Below are positions 43,401 to 50,853 of a stretch of DNA of 64,000 nucleotides, piece by piece. The translations under genes and the position numbers were made by a program. The notes below the pieces were generated by a model. That model saw only the letters and a program-made list of their open reading frames with translations. It was not told the DNA's origin and did not search any database. This stretch comes from Streptomyces mashuensis (GTDB taxonomy: Bacteria; Actinomycetota; Actinomycetes; Streptomycetales; Streptomycetaceae), in the NCBI RefSeq assembly GCF_014654785.1, contig NZ_BNBD01000014.1, forward strand, positions 1 to 64,000, read 5' to 3'. How positions within the stretch are numbered: position 1 is the first letter of the stretch; every line of letters begins with the position of its first letter.

Positions 43401-46400
43401 TTGAGCTCGTCGAGGCGCAGTGCGCTCTCGCCGCTCTCCCACAGCCGCAGGGCGAGGGTGGTGACGGCCTGCCAGAGCTGGGCGAGGGCGAGGCCGGGCA
43501 CGGCTCCGGGGCCGCCCTGGCCGCGCTGCTCCTCGTACCGGAGCCAGGAGGTGAAGACCTCTTCGTACAGCCCGGCGGGGCTCAGGGCGCGGCCGGCGCC
43601 GGCGACGGCGCGCAGCCGCTCGTGCTCGAGGTCGGCGACGAAGCTGAGCAGGCGGGGGTTGCGGCACAGGGCGAGCAGGTCGGGGATGCTCTCCAGGAGC
43701 CGCAGCCGGCGGTCGGCGGCGTGTTCGTCGCCGTAGCGGTTGACGAGGTAGGAGCGGATCTGCTGGGCGGAGAACTCCTGGACGGCGAGGACGCGGCGCT
43801 GCGGGAGCAGGCCGACGCGTTCGCCGAGGGCGGTGAGGATCTGGGCCTGGGAGCGGAAGTGCTGGGTGCGGCTGCTGACGACGATCTTGGCGTTGTCGAC
43901 GGCGGCGTCGAGGAGCACCTGGAGGTGGTCGGCGGCGCGGTCGTAGCTGACCTGGTTGACGAGTTCGTCGAAGCCGTCGAAGAGCAGCACGATGCGGCCC
44001 TGGCGGAGCATGTAGCGGAAGGCGCGCAGGTCGATGGTGTCGACGCCGTGGCCGGCGAGGTGGGCGGCCACCAGGCCGTCGAGGGTGTGGGCCTTGTCCA
44101 GGGCGCTGAGCTGGATGAGTACGGGCGTGAGGTGGGGCAGTTCCTCGGGCAGGCGGCGGGCGAGCTCGCGCAGGGCGAAGGTCTTGCCGTGGCCGAAGTC
44201 GCCGAGGAGCAGCACGAACCGGCCGTGGTCGGCCTCCAGGAGGCGCAGCAGGTCGTCGACGAGGCCGTCGCGCTCGGGGGTGCCGGCGCGCTCCAGTTCG
44301 CGGTAGCGCTGCGGGAGGTAGAGGGCGGGCTGGTACTGGGGGTCGGTGGTCAGGCGCTCGGTCTGGGCGGTGACGTAGCCGCGCAGGTCGAGCAGGCCCT
44401 GGAAGGCGGTGAAGCTGCGGACGAGGACGCCGCGGCGACGGGCGCGGTCGCGCAGGGCGCGGGCGGGCGGCGGACCGTCGTGGACGAGTTCGGCGTCGGG
44501 TTCGGGTCCGGAGGCGTGGACCTGGTCGGTGAAGCGGTCGATGTCCTCCTCGGTGGGGGTGCCCGCGCACACGCCGACGCGCTGCTGGCGGACGAAGCCG
44601 GCTTCGCGCCAGGTGACGAGCAGGCCGGGCGGGTCGCCGGGCAGGCGGCGCAGCTGGACGCCGTCGTGGCGGATGCGGCAGACCTCGGCGACGCGGTCCA
44701 GGAGGGCGTCGCGGGGGCTTTCGGTGGTGCGGGCCTCGGGTCCGGCGGTGGGCGGGCCGTCCTGTGGGGCGGGGTCGGCGGGGGCGGGGCCGGGGGGTTC
44801 GGGGGCGGGCTGCGGGGGGCCGAAGGCGTGGTGGGTGGCGGGCCAGGCGGCGGTGTGGCGGCGTGGGGTGCCGTGCGCCTTCTCGGGCCAGTGGGTGAGG
44901 CCGTCGCGGGTGATCTGGAGGAGCTGGTGCCGGCCGGGCGCGGCGGCGCCGAAGACGGGCAGGTCGCGGGCGGGCAGGGCGAGGGCTCCGGCGGTGGGGG
45001 TGACGGCGGGGGCGGCGGTGGTGCCGCGGGCGTCGGTGGGGCCGTGCAGCAGGAGGTGCAGGCGGGGTGCGGTGAGGCGGAGGAGGGCGTCGGTGTCGCG
45101 GAGCGGCGGGGTGCCGGTGGTGTGCCGGCCGGCGCCGCCGGCGGCGGTGCCGGGGAGGCGGGCGGGGGCGGTGCCGGGGAGGCGGGCGGGGGCGGTGCCG
45201 GAGCCGTCGGGGCGGCCGTCGAGGGGCTGGAGGGTGAGGGGGCGCAGGTGCTCGGGGGGATGGCGGACGGCGCCCAGGCGGAGCCAGCCCTGCTGTTCGT
45301 AGGGGCGCAGGGCCTGGGCGAACCAGGCGGCCTGTTCGGCGCCGAGCCAGCCGTAGTGGTCGTCGGTGCGGTGGCTGTAGGCCATGGACGAGTTGAGTCC
45401 GGCGACGACGGTGCGCAGGGCGGGGACGGGAAAGAGGGTCCAGGGCTGGTCGCCGTCGAAGACGGCGTCGAGGCCCTGGTAGAGCTCGTGGAAGAGCCGG
45501 GCGTAGTGCCGCCATTTGGGCCAGTAGGGCGGCCGGGGCTGCATCTCGTCGGCTTCGCAGGTGCTGAAGTAGGCGCGGCAGGCGGCCTGGCTGACGTCCT
45601 GGCCGCCGGGGACGAGGACGAGCCGGTCGGCGGGCAGGTCGAGGCGGGCGCGGAGGCCGGTGAGGAAGGCGAGGGCCTGGTCGCATTCGCGGGGGCTGCC
45701 GGAGGCGGTGAGGTCGCCGGTGACGACGAGGAGGTCGGGGGCGGGGGCGCCGGCGTCGGTGAGTTCGACGAGGTCGCCCCAGAGAGTGGCCTGGAGCTCG
45801 GCGGGGTCGGCGCCGCGGCCGAAGCCGGGCCCGGCGAGGTGCAGGACGGTGACGGCGTCCTGGGCCCGGTCGCCCGTGCCGCCCTGCGGGTAGGCGGGGG
45901 CGGCGGCGGGGCGGCGGCGTCCGGTCCAGCCGGGGCTGCCGGGCTGCCGGGCGGGGGGCGGCGGCACGGCGGCGGGGGTGGTGGCCGGGGCGGCGCCGGC
46001 GCCGGGGGCGGTGGGTCCGCCGGCGGGGCGGCCGGGGAAGCCGGGGTGCTGGTCGGGGCGGGCCCGGCCCTCCAGGGCGTGGCCGACCCGGGTGAGGAGA
46101 AGGGCGCGGGCGGCTCCGGCGTCGGGCACGCCGACGAGGTCGACGTAGGTGATGGTGGCGAGGAGGCCCTCGACGGGGATGTCCTCGACGCGGACGGTGA
46201 TGAGCTTGCGCTCGGGGGCGTCGGGGTCGGCGCGGAGGGCGGCCTGCCACTCCATGCGTCCGTAGCGGGAGCGTTCGTAGTTGCGGGAGAGGACGGCGAT
46301 GACGGCGGCGGACTCGCTGACGCCGCGGTCCATGAAGTCGACGAAATTGGTGCCGGGGACGAAGTCCCAGGCCTGCAGGACGGTGCGGTAGCCGGCTTCC

Positions 46401-46516
46401 TCCAGCGTCCAGGCTATCCACGCGGCCCAGCGCTCGTCGGCCGGGGAGTAGCTGATGAAGAAGTCCAACGGCCGCTGGTGCGGCCCCACATGGGTCGTGC
46501 CCGGGCGTGCCACCAT
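40463..46516 (-). CDS. TIR - dead phosphoesterase - NACHT - pentapeptide - WD40 signalling protein
   Basis: A 2017-aa multi-domain STAND protein. Order: TIR (residues 17-150; PLDFFISYSPADERWAAW, catalytic-type Glu in RMEW at 89); Pro-rich linker; calcineurin-like phosphoesterase (222-495) with metal ligands lost; NACHT (Walker A GDFGHGKT 772-779; Walker B RIVLLFDGFDEL 841-852); helical region; about fifteen pentapeptide repeats (GADLSGADLRGADL); and about fifteen WD40 repeats, probably two propellers, with a C-terminal FEPGELDDHLPGVRRL end. TIR domains of this type cleave NAD; NACHT-WD40 sense a ligand and oligomerise. ATG 46516 was chosen because AGGA lies 10 nt upstream. Confidence 0.92.
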   Translation of the reverse strand: MVARPGTTHVGPHQRPLDFFISYSPADERWAAWIAWTLEEAGYRTVLQAWDFVPGTNFVDFMDRGVSESAAVIAVLSRNYERSRYGRMEWQAALRADPDAPERKLITVRVEDIPVEGLLATITYVDLVGVPDAGAARALLLTRVGHALEGRARPDQHPGFPGRPAGGPTAPGAGAAPATTPAAVPPPPARQPGSPGWTGRRRPAAAPAYPQGGTGDRAQDAVTVLHLAGPGFGRGADPAELQATLWGDLVELTDAGAPAPDLLVVTGDLTASGSPRECDQALAFLTGLRARLDLPADRLVLVPGGQDVSQAACRAYFSTCEADEMQPRPPYWPKWRHYARLFHELYQGLDAVFDGDQPWTLFPVPALRTVVAGLNSSMAYSHRTDDHYGWLGAEQAAWFAQALRPYEQQGWLRLGAVRHPPEHLRPLTLQPLDGRPDGSGTAPARLPGTAPARLPGTAAGGAGRHTTGTPPLRDTDALLRLTAPRLHLLLHGPTDARGTTAAPAVTPTAGALALPARDLPVFGAAAPGRHQLLQITRDGLTHWPEKAHGTPRRHTAAWPATHHAFGPPQPAPEPPGPAPADPAPQDGPPTAGPEARTTESPRDALLDRVAEVCRIRHDGVQLRRLPGDPPGLLVTWREAGFVRQQRVGVCAGTPTEEDIDRFTDQVHASGPEPDAELVHDGPPPARALRDRARRRGVLVRSFTAFQGLLDLRGYVTAQTERLTTDPQYQPALYLPQRYRELERAGTPERDGLVDDLLRLLEADHGRFVLLLGDFGHGKTFALRELARRLPEELPHLTPVLIQLSALDKAHTLDGLVAAHLAGHGVDTIDLRAFRYMLRQGRIVLLFDGFDELVNQVSYDRAADHLQVLLDAAVDNAKIVVSSRTQHFRSQAQILTALGERVGLLPQRRVLAVQEFSAQQIRSYLVNRYGDEHAADRRLRLLESIPDLLALCRNPRLLSFVADLEHERLRAVAGAGRALSPAGLYEEVFTSWLRYEEQRGQGGPGAVPGLALAQLWQAVTTLALRLWESGESALRLDELNDVAETLTELTESRLSAPHAAHAVGSGSLLVRTDDGLFRFIHGSVVEWLVAREAAARLGAGRGEDSLLTRRPLSQLAVEFLCDLADHRTCQEWADQVLAEDTGPARRHATAPGGHDGAARTDTARANAVKVLSRLRVPAHTDLRGALLAGEDLSYRDFSGVDLTGADLTDASLVGADFSRAVLRDARLCGARLDGADLSGADLRGADLRRARLIRTDLSGIRVSGGSWQRAALVNAVTDPATLDTPELSLAAVAPGLATETGFRPAAVGVPYGYGTRTGRLPEPVSFSPGGELLALGGEDGGVLVCDAATGTALRTLHGHEERVYAVKFRGHVLATGSADGTVRLWDPVSGSCRHRLDVHPDGVWPVSLDRTGNRLATGDAEGTVTLWDTTDGSVSHRLTGHHAPVYTALFNPDGTLLATGDAAAAVRLWDTRTGRLLAELEGHRGAVYRAAFSPDGTLLATGDRGEDHHGTVRIWDVAGQRLRHTLTGHAGRVYTLDFHPGGTLLASGDTEGHVLLWNPRDGTRAAAPAPLGGAVYQVVFDPEGTMLAAAGSDGSVRLWRTTPAGTGWTATALRQQPADHQGSVWACRFRPRGTAGPAEPGPLLVSAGNDGAVRLWDTSTGHGRTILRGHGRKVVSLAFDHTGTQLAACGNDGVVRLWEPATGRRVRELTGLNDRLVSAVFTPGAPVLATASSDGDVYLWNALTGDYQREIDAETDHVWAEAFSADGRILATANDDDTVRLWYRSTGAHVATLAQHRGRVRSISFTADGSGLATGCDDSYVRIWDLGGFRPAAELSGHTDRVYAVVHGPDDAWLASASWDGQAVVWRDGRPYRRLRGHTGRLWTAAAHPHRPLLATAGDDRTVRLWDPLTGRETACLTGHRGRVLALAFSPDGTLLASGAEDGTVRLWTVPPQGPPTARATLIGVPGGWAALAPSGGYKYDGDMAGEFWHVIGMCRFEPGELDDHLPGVRRLPLEADL
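45147..45200. repeat. 24-bp tandem repeat in the linker of the TIR-NACHT gene
   Basis: Two identical 24-bp units (45147-45170, 45171-45194) plus a partial third start GTGCCGGGGAGGCGGGCG. They encode an 8-residue repeat (GTAPARLP on the minus strand), so copy number changes keep the frame. The repeat lies just after the eroded phosphoesterase core. Confidence 0.85.
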
Positions 46517-46557
46517 GGGCCCCATCCTAGGAAGCGGCGTCACTCCAGGTCACGGTG

Positions 46558-46581
46558 TTCGTACGAATCTTCCTTCGTGCG
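46558..46581. promoter_or_regulatory. Operator candidate between the TIR-NACHT and SLC13 genes
   Basis: TTCGTACGAA (46558-46567) is a perfect palindrome. CGTACGAA and TTCGTGCG (46560-46567, 46574-46581) also form an 8-bp inverted repeat with one mismatch. It sits in an 83-bp gap between divergent genes, so a single regulator could control both. Confidence 0.5.
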
Positions 46582-46599
46582 ATTCTGTGCCATGCTCGG

Positions 46600-47805
46600 G
46601 TGGTGCGTGTGCTGTCCCGCTTTCTCTCCCGTCTGCACGTCCTGGACCGGATCGCCGGCGCCGTGCTGCTCTGCGGTCTGTTGTGCCTGGCCACGGGCCT
46701 GCTGCCGGCGGCTTCGGCCGGCGAGGCGATGACCCGGGCCGGGCCGTTGCTGGCGTTCCTGGGCACGGTGATCGTGCTGGCGGAGCTCACCACCGAGGCC
46801 GGGGTGTTCGACGTGGTGGCCTCCGCGGTGGCACGGGCGGGCCGGGGCAGCTATCCCGCGTTGTTCCTGTGGTGCGTGGGAGTCGCCTCGCTCATCACGA
46901 TGACGCTCAACCTGGACACGACGGCGGTGCTGCTGACGCCGGTGATGCTGGCGCTGGCCTCGCGGGTGGGCATCGCGGCGGTGCCCCTGGCGATGACGAC
47001 GGTGTGGCTGGCCAACACGGCGAGCCTGCTGCTGCCGGTGTCGAACCTGACGAACCTGCTGGCCGCCGACCGGGTGGCGCTGTCCCCGGCGGAGATGGCG
47101 GCCCGGATGTGGGCGCCCCAGCTGGCCGCGCTGGTGGTGACGATGGCGTGTCTGTGGCTGTTCTTCTGGCGGCGGGGGCGGCGGGGTGCGGAGCGCTACA
47201 CCCCGCCGGAACCGTACCGTCCGGCCGATCCGGTGCTGTTCCGGGTCTGCGCCCTGGCCTGTGCCGCGTTCCTGCTGGCGCTCCTGCTGGACGTGATCCC
47301 GCTGTGGGCGGCGTCCGCTGCCGCGGCGGCCGTGGTGGTCGTCGCGTTCGCCGTGCGGCAGCCGGAGGTGCTGCGTCCGTCGCTGATTCCCTGGCGGCTG
47401 CTGGTGCTGGTGCCGGGGATGTTCCTGGTGGTGCAGACGGTGGACGTGCACGGGCTGCACCGGCTGCTGGCGTCGGCGATGGGCACGGACAACGACCTGC
47501 TGGGTATGGCGCGGGCGGCCGGTGTCGGCGGCGGGCTGTCGAACGTCCTCAACAACCTCCCGGTGTACCTGGCCGGTGAGGCGGCCGTGCCACAGGGCAA
47601 CCACGAGCAGCTGCTGGCTCTGCTCGTCGGCACCAACGTGGCCCCCTTGATCACCCCTTGGGCGTCCCTGGCGACGCTGCTGTGGTTCGAGCGCTGCCAT
47701 GCCCAGGGCGTACGGGTGTCCCTGGGGCGGTTCACCGCCACGGGCACGGTCCTGGCGGTGGGGGCCCTGGCGGCGTCGGTGGCGGCGCTGGCCCTGACGG
47801 CGTGA
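46600..47805 (+). CDS. SLC13/ArsB-type membrane permease
   Basis: A 401-aa ion-transporter-superfamily protein with about 10-11 membrane segments (for example VLDRIAGAVLLCGLLCLATG, LFLWCVGVASLITMTLNLDT, LLVLVPGMFLVVQTV). The TMTLNLDTTAVLLTPVML and TNVAPLITPWASLATLLW motifs are the paired re-entrant loops of ArsB/SLC13-like carriers. The substrate could be arsenite, a dicarboxylate or another anion. No arsR or arsC gene is close. Three in-frame GTG codons (46600, 46603, 46609) could be the start. Confidence 0.82.
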   Translation: MVRVLSRFLSRLHVLDRIAGAVLLCGLLCLATGLLPAASAGEAMTRAGPLLAFLGTVIVLAELTTEAGVFDVVASAVARAGRGSYPALFLWCVGVASLITMTLNLDTTAVLLTPVMLALASRVGIAAVPLAMTTVWLANTASLLLPVSNLTNLLAADRVALSPAEMAARMWAPQLAALVVTMACLWLFFWRRGRRGAERYTPPEPYRPADPVLFRVCALACAAFLLALLLDVIPLWAASAAAAAVVVVAFAVRQPEVLRPSLIPWRLLVLVPGMFLVVQTVDVHGLHRLLASAMGTDNDLLGMARAAGVGGGLSNVLNNLPVYLAGEAAVPQGNHEQLLALLVGTNVAPLITPWASLATLLWFERCHAQGVRVSLGRFTATGTVLAVGALAASVAALALTA

Positions 47806-47812
47806 GGGGGAC

Positions 47813-47838
47813 GGACGGCCCGGGCCGCCGGGCCGTCC
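47813..47838. terminator. Bidirectional hairpin terminator
   Basis: Perfect 11-bp arms (GGACGGCCCGG at 47813-47823 and its complement at 47828-47838) with a 4-nt loop, between the convergent permease and IMPase genes. Confidence 0.75.
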
Positions 47839-47847
47839 CGGGCCTGC

Positions 47848-48795
47848 TCAGCCGGTGAGGGCCGTGACCGGGCAGGCGGAGCCGACCAGGTCGAGGAGGA
47901 ACGGCAGGTCCTCGGCGCGTCCGGCGACGAAGCTGCGGTCGGTGTCCGGCCCGGCCGCACCGCCGTGGAAGGGGCCGCCGTCCAGCGCCCGTACCTCCAC
48001 CCCCGCCTCGGCGGCCAGCAGCAGGCCGGCGGGCAGGTCGATGCCCTCTGCGCGGTAGCCGACGAAGCCGTCGATGTCGCCGCGGGCCAGCATGGCCCAC
48101 GCCAGCAGCGGCGCCCACAGCTGCAACAGCCGCCGGCAGCGTTCCTCCAGGGCGCCCCGCAGGGCGCGCGCCACCGGGTCGGTGCGGCGCACGGCGTGGC
48201 CCTGGGTCCAGGCGAGCAGCGGGCCGGCGGCGGGCAGCGGCCGGGAGGGGCCGGCGAGGCGGCCCGCCGGCCCGTACGCGCCGGCGCCGGCGCAGGCGGT
48301 CCAGGTGCGGTCGGTGACCGGGTCGTGGACCACGCCGACGACCGGGGCGCTGTCCACGCAGAGGGCGATGCCCACCCCGTACGCGGGCAGGCCGATCGCG
48401 ACGTTGTTGCTGCCGTCGAGCGGGTCGACCAGCCACGTGCGGCCCGGGTCGGCGGCATCGGCGGCCCCGGAGGGCGGCAGAGTGCCCGCCTCCTCCGAGA
48501 CGATGCGGTCGTGCGGGAAGTGCTCCCGGATGCGGGCGACCACCAGCTGCTCGGCCATCAGGTCGAGGTCGGTGACGACGTCGCCGCGGTCGCCCTTGGC
48601 CCGGACGCCCACGTCGCCGGTGAAGCCGGCTCGCAGCAGCGCGCCCGCCTCCTGCGCGGCGCGCACGGCCACGGCGCGTTCCTCCGCGAAGCGCCCGCCG
48701 CCGGGGGCCGGCGCCGCGCGGCCGTCCGTCCTGTCGCTGCCGGGCGCCGCGTCGGCCGTGCCGCCGGGCGTGCGCTCACCGGGTAGGGCGTCCAT
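47848..48795 (-). CDS. Inositol-monophosphatase family protein
   Basis: A 315-aa Mg-dependent phosphatase. The metal-site motifs are VVTDLDLMAEQLV near residue 75, SEEAGTLPP near 105, and WLVDPLDGSNNVA near 125; late IDGFVGYRAEGIDLPAGLLL is the family C-terminal block with the WDxxA equivalent changed. It can act on inositol-1-phosphate or adenosine 3'-phosphate-like substrates. It is the third gene of an operon and overlaps the cupin gene by 20 nt. AGGAGG precedes the ATG. Confidence 0.9.
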   Translation of the reverse strand: MDALPGERTPGGTADAAPGSDRTDGRAAPAPGGGRFAEERAVAVRAAQEAGALLRAGFTGDVGVRAKGDRGDVVTDLDLMAEQLVVARIREHFPHDRIVSEEAGTLPPSGAADAADPGRTWLVDPLDGSNNVAIGLPAYGVGIALCVDSAPVVGVVHDPVTDRTWTACAGAGAYGPAGRLAGPSRPLPAAGPLLAWTQGHAVRRTDPVARALRGALEERCRRLLQLWAPLLAWAMLARGDIDGFVGYRAEGIDLPAGLLLAAEAGVEVRALDGGPFHGGAAGPDTDRSFVAGRAEDLPFLLDLVGSACPVTALTG

Positions 48796-49456
48796 CGAGC
48801 CTCCTGAGGACGTCGCGCGCCGCACGGACGGTCTGCGCGGCGTCGCAAGTCTGTCGTACCACCCGGTGGAGAGCGCCATGCACCGGCCCGAGGGTCATGT
48901 CGAAGCGCCCCGGAAGCAACCGGCCGTACAGCAGGGTGGCCGCGTGCACGCCGGGCGGGACGACGGTGGCGTGGAACTCGCCGGCGGGCAGCGTGTAGAT
49001 CCGGCCCGGGCCGCTGGTCTCGCGTTCTGCGGGTTCCCACCGCACCAGCCGGGCGGTCGGCCGGATCTCGTCCACGGAGCCGGGGCCGCTGTGCACTTCG
49101 AAGACGCGGTGCGAGGGGTCGTCGGGCCGGTCGCGCACCCGCACCCGCAGATTGCCCACCTCGCCGTACAGCACGCAGCTGGCGAGATCCCAGCTGTGCG
49201 CGTGGACGGGCGAGGTGGTCAGGCCCGTCGCCGCGCGGTGCGCACCGTCGTCGAAGACGTGCACGCACACGCCGTGGACGCCCTCGCGCCGCACGGGTAA
49301 GCAGAGGAAGCCCAGCGGGTGCCGGACGGCGCGCAGCGCGCCGTCCCCCGAGGCGACCTCGCCGAGCGCCGCGACGGCGGCGCCGAACAGCTCGGCCGCC
49401 TCACCGCCCCCGGCCATCACCTCTCCGATCCTGCGGTGGTCCACCGAGCCGGTCAT
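48776..49456 (-). CDS. Cupin-like protein with a TTA codon
   Basis: A 226-aa protein with a cupin-type beta barrel; HAHSWDLASCVLYGEV near residue 84 and YTLPAGEFHATVVPPG near 150 are the two metal-binding strands. Cysteine-dioxygenase-like folds have this form. Codon 53 is TTA (49300-49298), the rare leucine codon read by bldA tRNA, so expression may depend on development in Streptomyces. It lies between the membrane protein and the IMPase, and its end overlaps the IMPase start. Substrate is unknown. Confidence 0.75.
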   Translation of the reverse strand: MTGSVDHRRIGEVMAGGGEAAELFGAAVAALGEVASGDGALRAVRHPLGFLCLPVRREGVHGVCVHVFDDGAHRAATGLTTSPVHAHSWDLASCVLYGEVGNLRVRVRDRPDDPSHRVFEVHSGPGSVDEIRPTARLVRWEPAERETSGPGRIYTLPAGEFHATVVPPGVHAATLLYGRLLPGRFDMTLGPVHGALHRVVRQTCDAAQTVRAARDVLRRLDGRPTR

Positions 49457-49462
49457 GACGAC

Positions 49463-50425
49463 TCACCTCCGGTACGGGTTCTCCGCGTGCAGGGCCTTGT
49501 CGATGATCTCGCTGACGTCCCGGTCGGTGAAGGACGCCGGGAGCGGCAGGGCCAGGCCCCGGAACAGCCGCTCCACCTCGTCGATGGTCGGTTCGTCGCT
49601 CAGCGGTTCGGTGCGGCCGAGGTCGAGCGTGCGGGCCTGTTCCCGGGCCTGGTGCAGCTCGGTGACGTAGTAGTCGTAGAGCGGACGGTCCCGCTCGATC
49701 AGCAGGTTGACCCGGCGCGGGTCGTCCTGCGTGACGATCAGGCAGGTCGCGGACAGGTCGAACCGCAGGGTGGGCACGACCGAGGACAGGTGGACGTGTA
49801 TCTCCAGGGTGGTGAGCCGCTGCCGGTGCCAGCAGGCGGCCAGGACGGTGGCGTACGCCTCCTTGCGGGTCCGGTCGACGGTCCAGCCCTCGGGCCGTAC
49901 GGTGTCCAGCTGGTGGGCGAAGGTCCGGCGGAAGCCGGCGTAGGCCGCGCAGACCTGCTCGTCCGCCGGGTTGACGATGTCGATCCGCACGGTGAGGGAG
50001 CGGCGCAGCCGCTGGGCCTCGCTCACGCACACGGGCAGGGTCACGGCGCGCAGGTACGTGCCCGTACCGCCCTTGAACTCCCAGCGGTCGGTGGTGCGCC
50101 GGGCCCGGTCCAGGGCCCGCTCGAGCTCGTCGCCCGACAGCGCGCGGACCATGGTGAGGTCCTGCAATGCCTCCCGGGTGTCCTTCATGGCGTCCCGGAT
50201 GTCGGTGACGCGGCGGCGGCGCTCGGTGAGCGTGCCGAACACGAGGGCGGCGAGGACGAGCAGGATCGCGCCCGAGGTGATGTTGTCGTCGAAGTTCTTG
50301 TCGAGGATGTCGAGCGTGCCGATGACCAGCGCGGCCACCATGGCGACGACCCCGTCGAGGTTCTTGAGGGTCCAGGTCACGGCCTTCTCGACCCCGCGCC
50401 CCAGTTCCGCCGTTCTGCGTCCCAT
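49463..50425 (-). CDS. Two-TM membrane protein of unknown function
   Basis: A 320-aa protein with two adjacent membrane segments near the N-terminus (LDGVVAMVAALVIGTLDILD and GAILLVLAALVFGTLTERRR), then a charged helical stretch and a mixed alpha/beta cytoplasmic part containing LAACWHRQRLTTLEIHVHL. No known catalytic motif is evident. It is the first gene of the three-gene operon, 6 nt before the cupin gene. It may sense or signal at the membrane. Confidence 0.72.
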   Translation of the reverse strand: MGRRTAELGRGVEKAVTWTLKNLDGVVAMVAALVIGTLDILDKNFDDNITSGAILLVLAALVFGTLTERRRRVTDIRDAMKDTREALQDLTMVRALSGDELERALDRARRTTDRWEFKGGTGTYLRAVTLPVCVSEAQRLRRSLTVRIDIVNPADEQVCAAYAGFRRTFAHQLDTVRPEGWTVDRTRKEAYATVLAACWHRQRLTTLEIHVHLSSVVPTLRFDLSATCLIVTQDDPRRVNLLIERDRPLYDYYVTELHQAREQARTLDLGRTEPLSDEPTIDEVERLFRGLALPLPASFTDRDVSEIIDKALHAENPYRR

Positions 50426-50619
50426 GGACCAGCCTCCCCCGGTTGTACGGCCATCGTAGGAGCGGGGTGTGACAGCGGGCCAGGAAGCGGGGGCGCCCCG
50501 GTCGGTTCCTCGCCACCGGCACGAGGCCGGCGGCACATGTCTGGGCCGGAAGGGTGAGGTGCGGCGACCCGCCCGGCCCGGTGGTGGTTCCGGGCCCGCC
50601 GGGGCCGGACCATGCGGGC

Positions 50620-50853
50620 ATGGCTCAGTGCGAGGTGTGCAGCAACGACTACGACATGTCCTTCGTGGTGGAGGCGCAGGGCGCCCGGCACGTGTTCGAC
50701 TCCTTCGAGTGCGCGATCCACCGCATGGCCCCCATCTGCGAGCACTGCGGGTGCCGCATCATCGGCCACGGCGTGGAGGCCGACGGGCACTTCTACTGCG
50801 GGGCGCACTGCGCCTCGGCCAAGGGCGCGAGGGGCCTGGTGGACCACGTGTGA
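50620..50853 (+). CDS. Prokaryotic metallothionein-type protein
   Basis: A 77-aa metal-binding protein with ten cysteines. Signature elements are QCEVCSNDYDM at the N-terminus, DSFECAIHRMAPICEHCGCR in the middle, and HFYCGAHCA later, with nearby His residues. These match the small actinobacterial Zn/Cd metallothionein family, which buffers metal in the cytoplasm. Its stop overlaps the GTG start of the STAND gene (GTGA), so the two are translationally coupled. ATG 50620 is preferred. Confidence 0.85.
   Translation: MAQCEVCSNDYDMSFVVEAQGARHVFDSFECAIHRMAPICEHCGCRIIGHGVEADGHFYCGAHCASAKGARGLVDHV

Noticed and set aside
42138..46421. A 1427-codon minus-strand open frame rich in Arg and Pro
   Set aside because: It is a shadow of the TIR-NACHT gene in another frame. 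It has no domains, and its composition is typical of out-of-frame high-GC translation.
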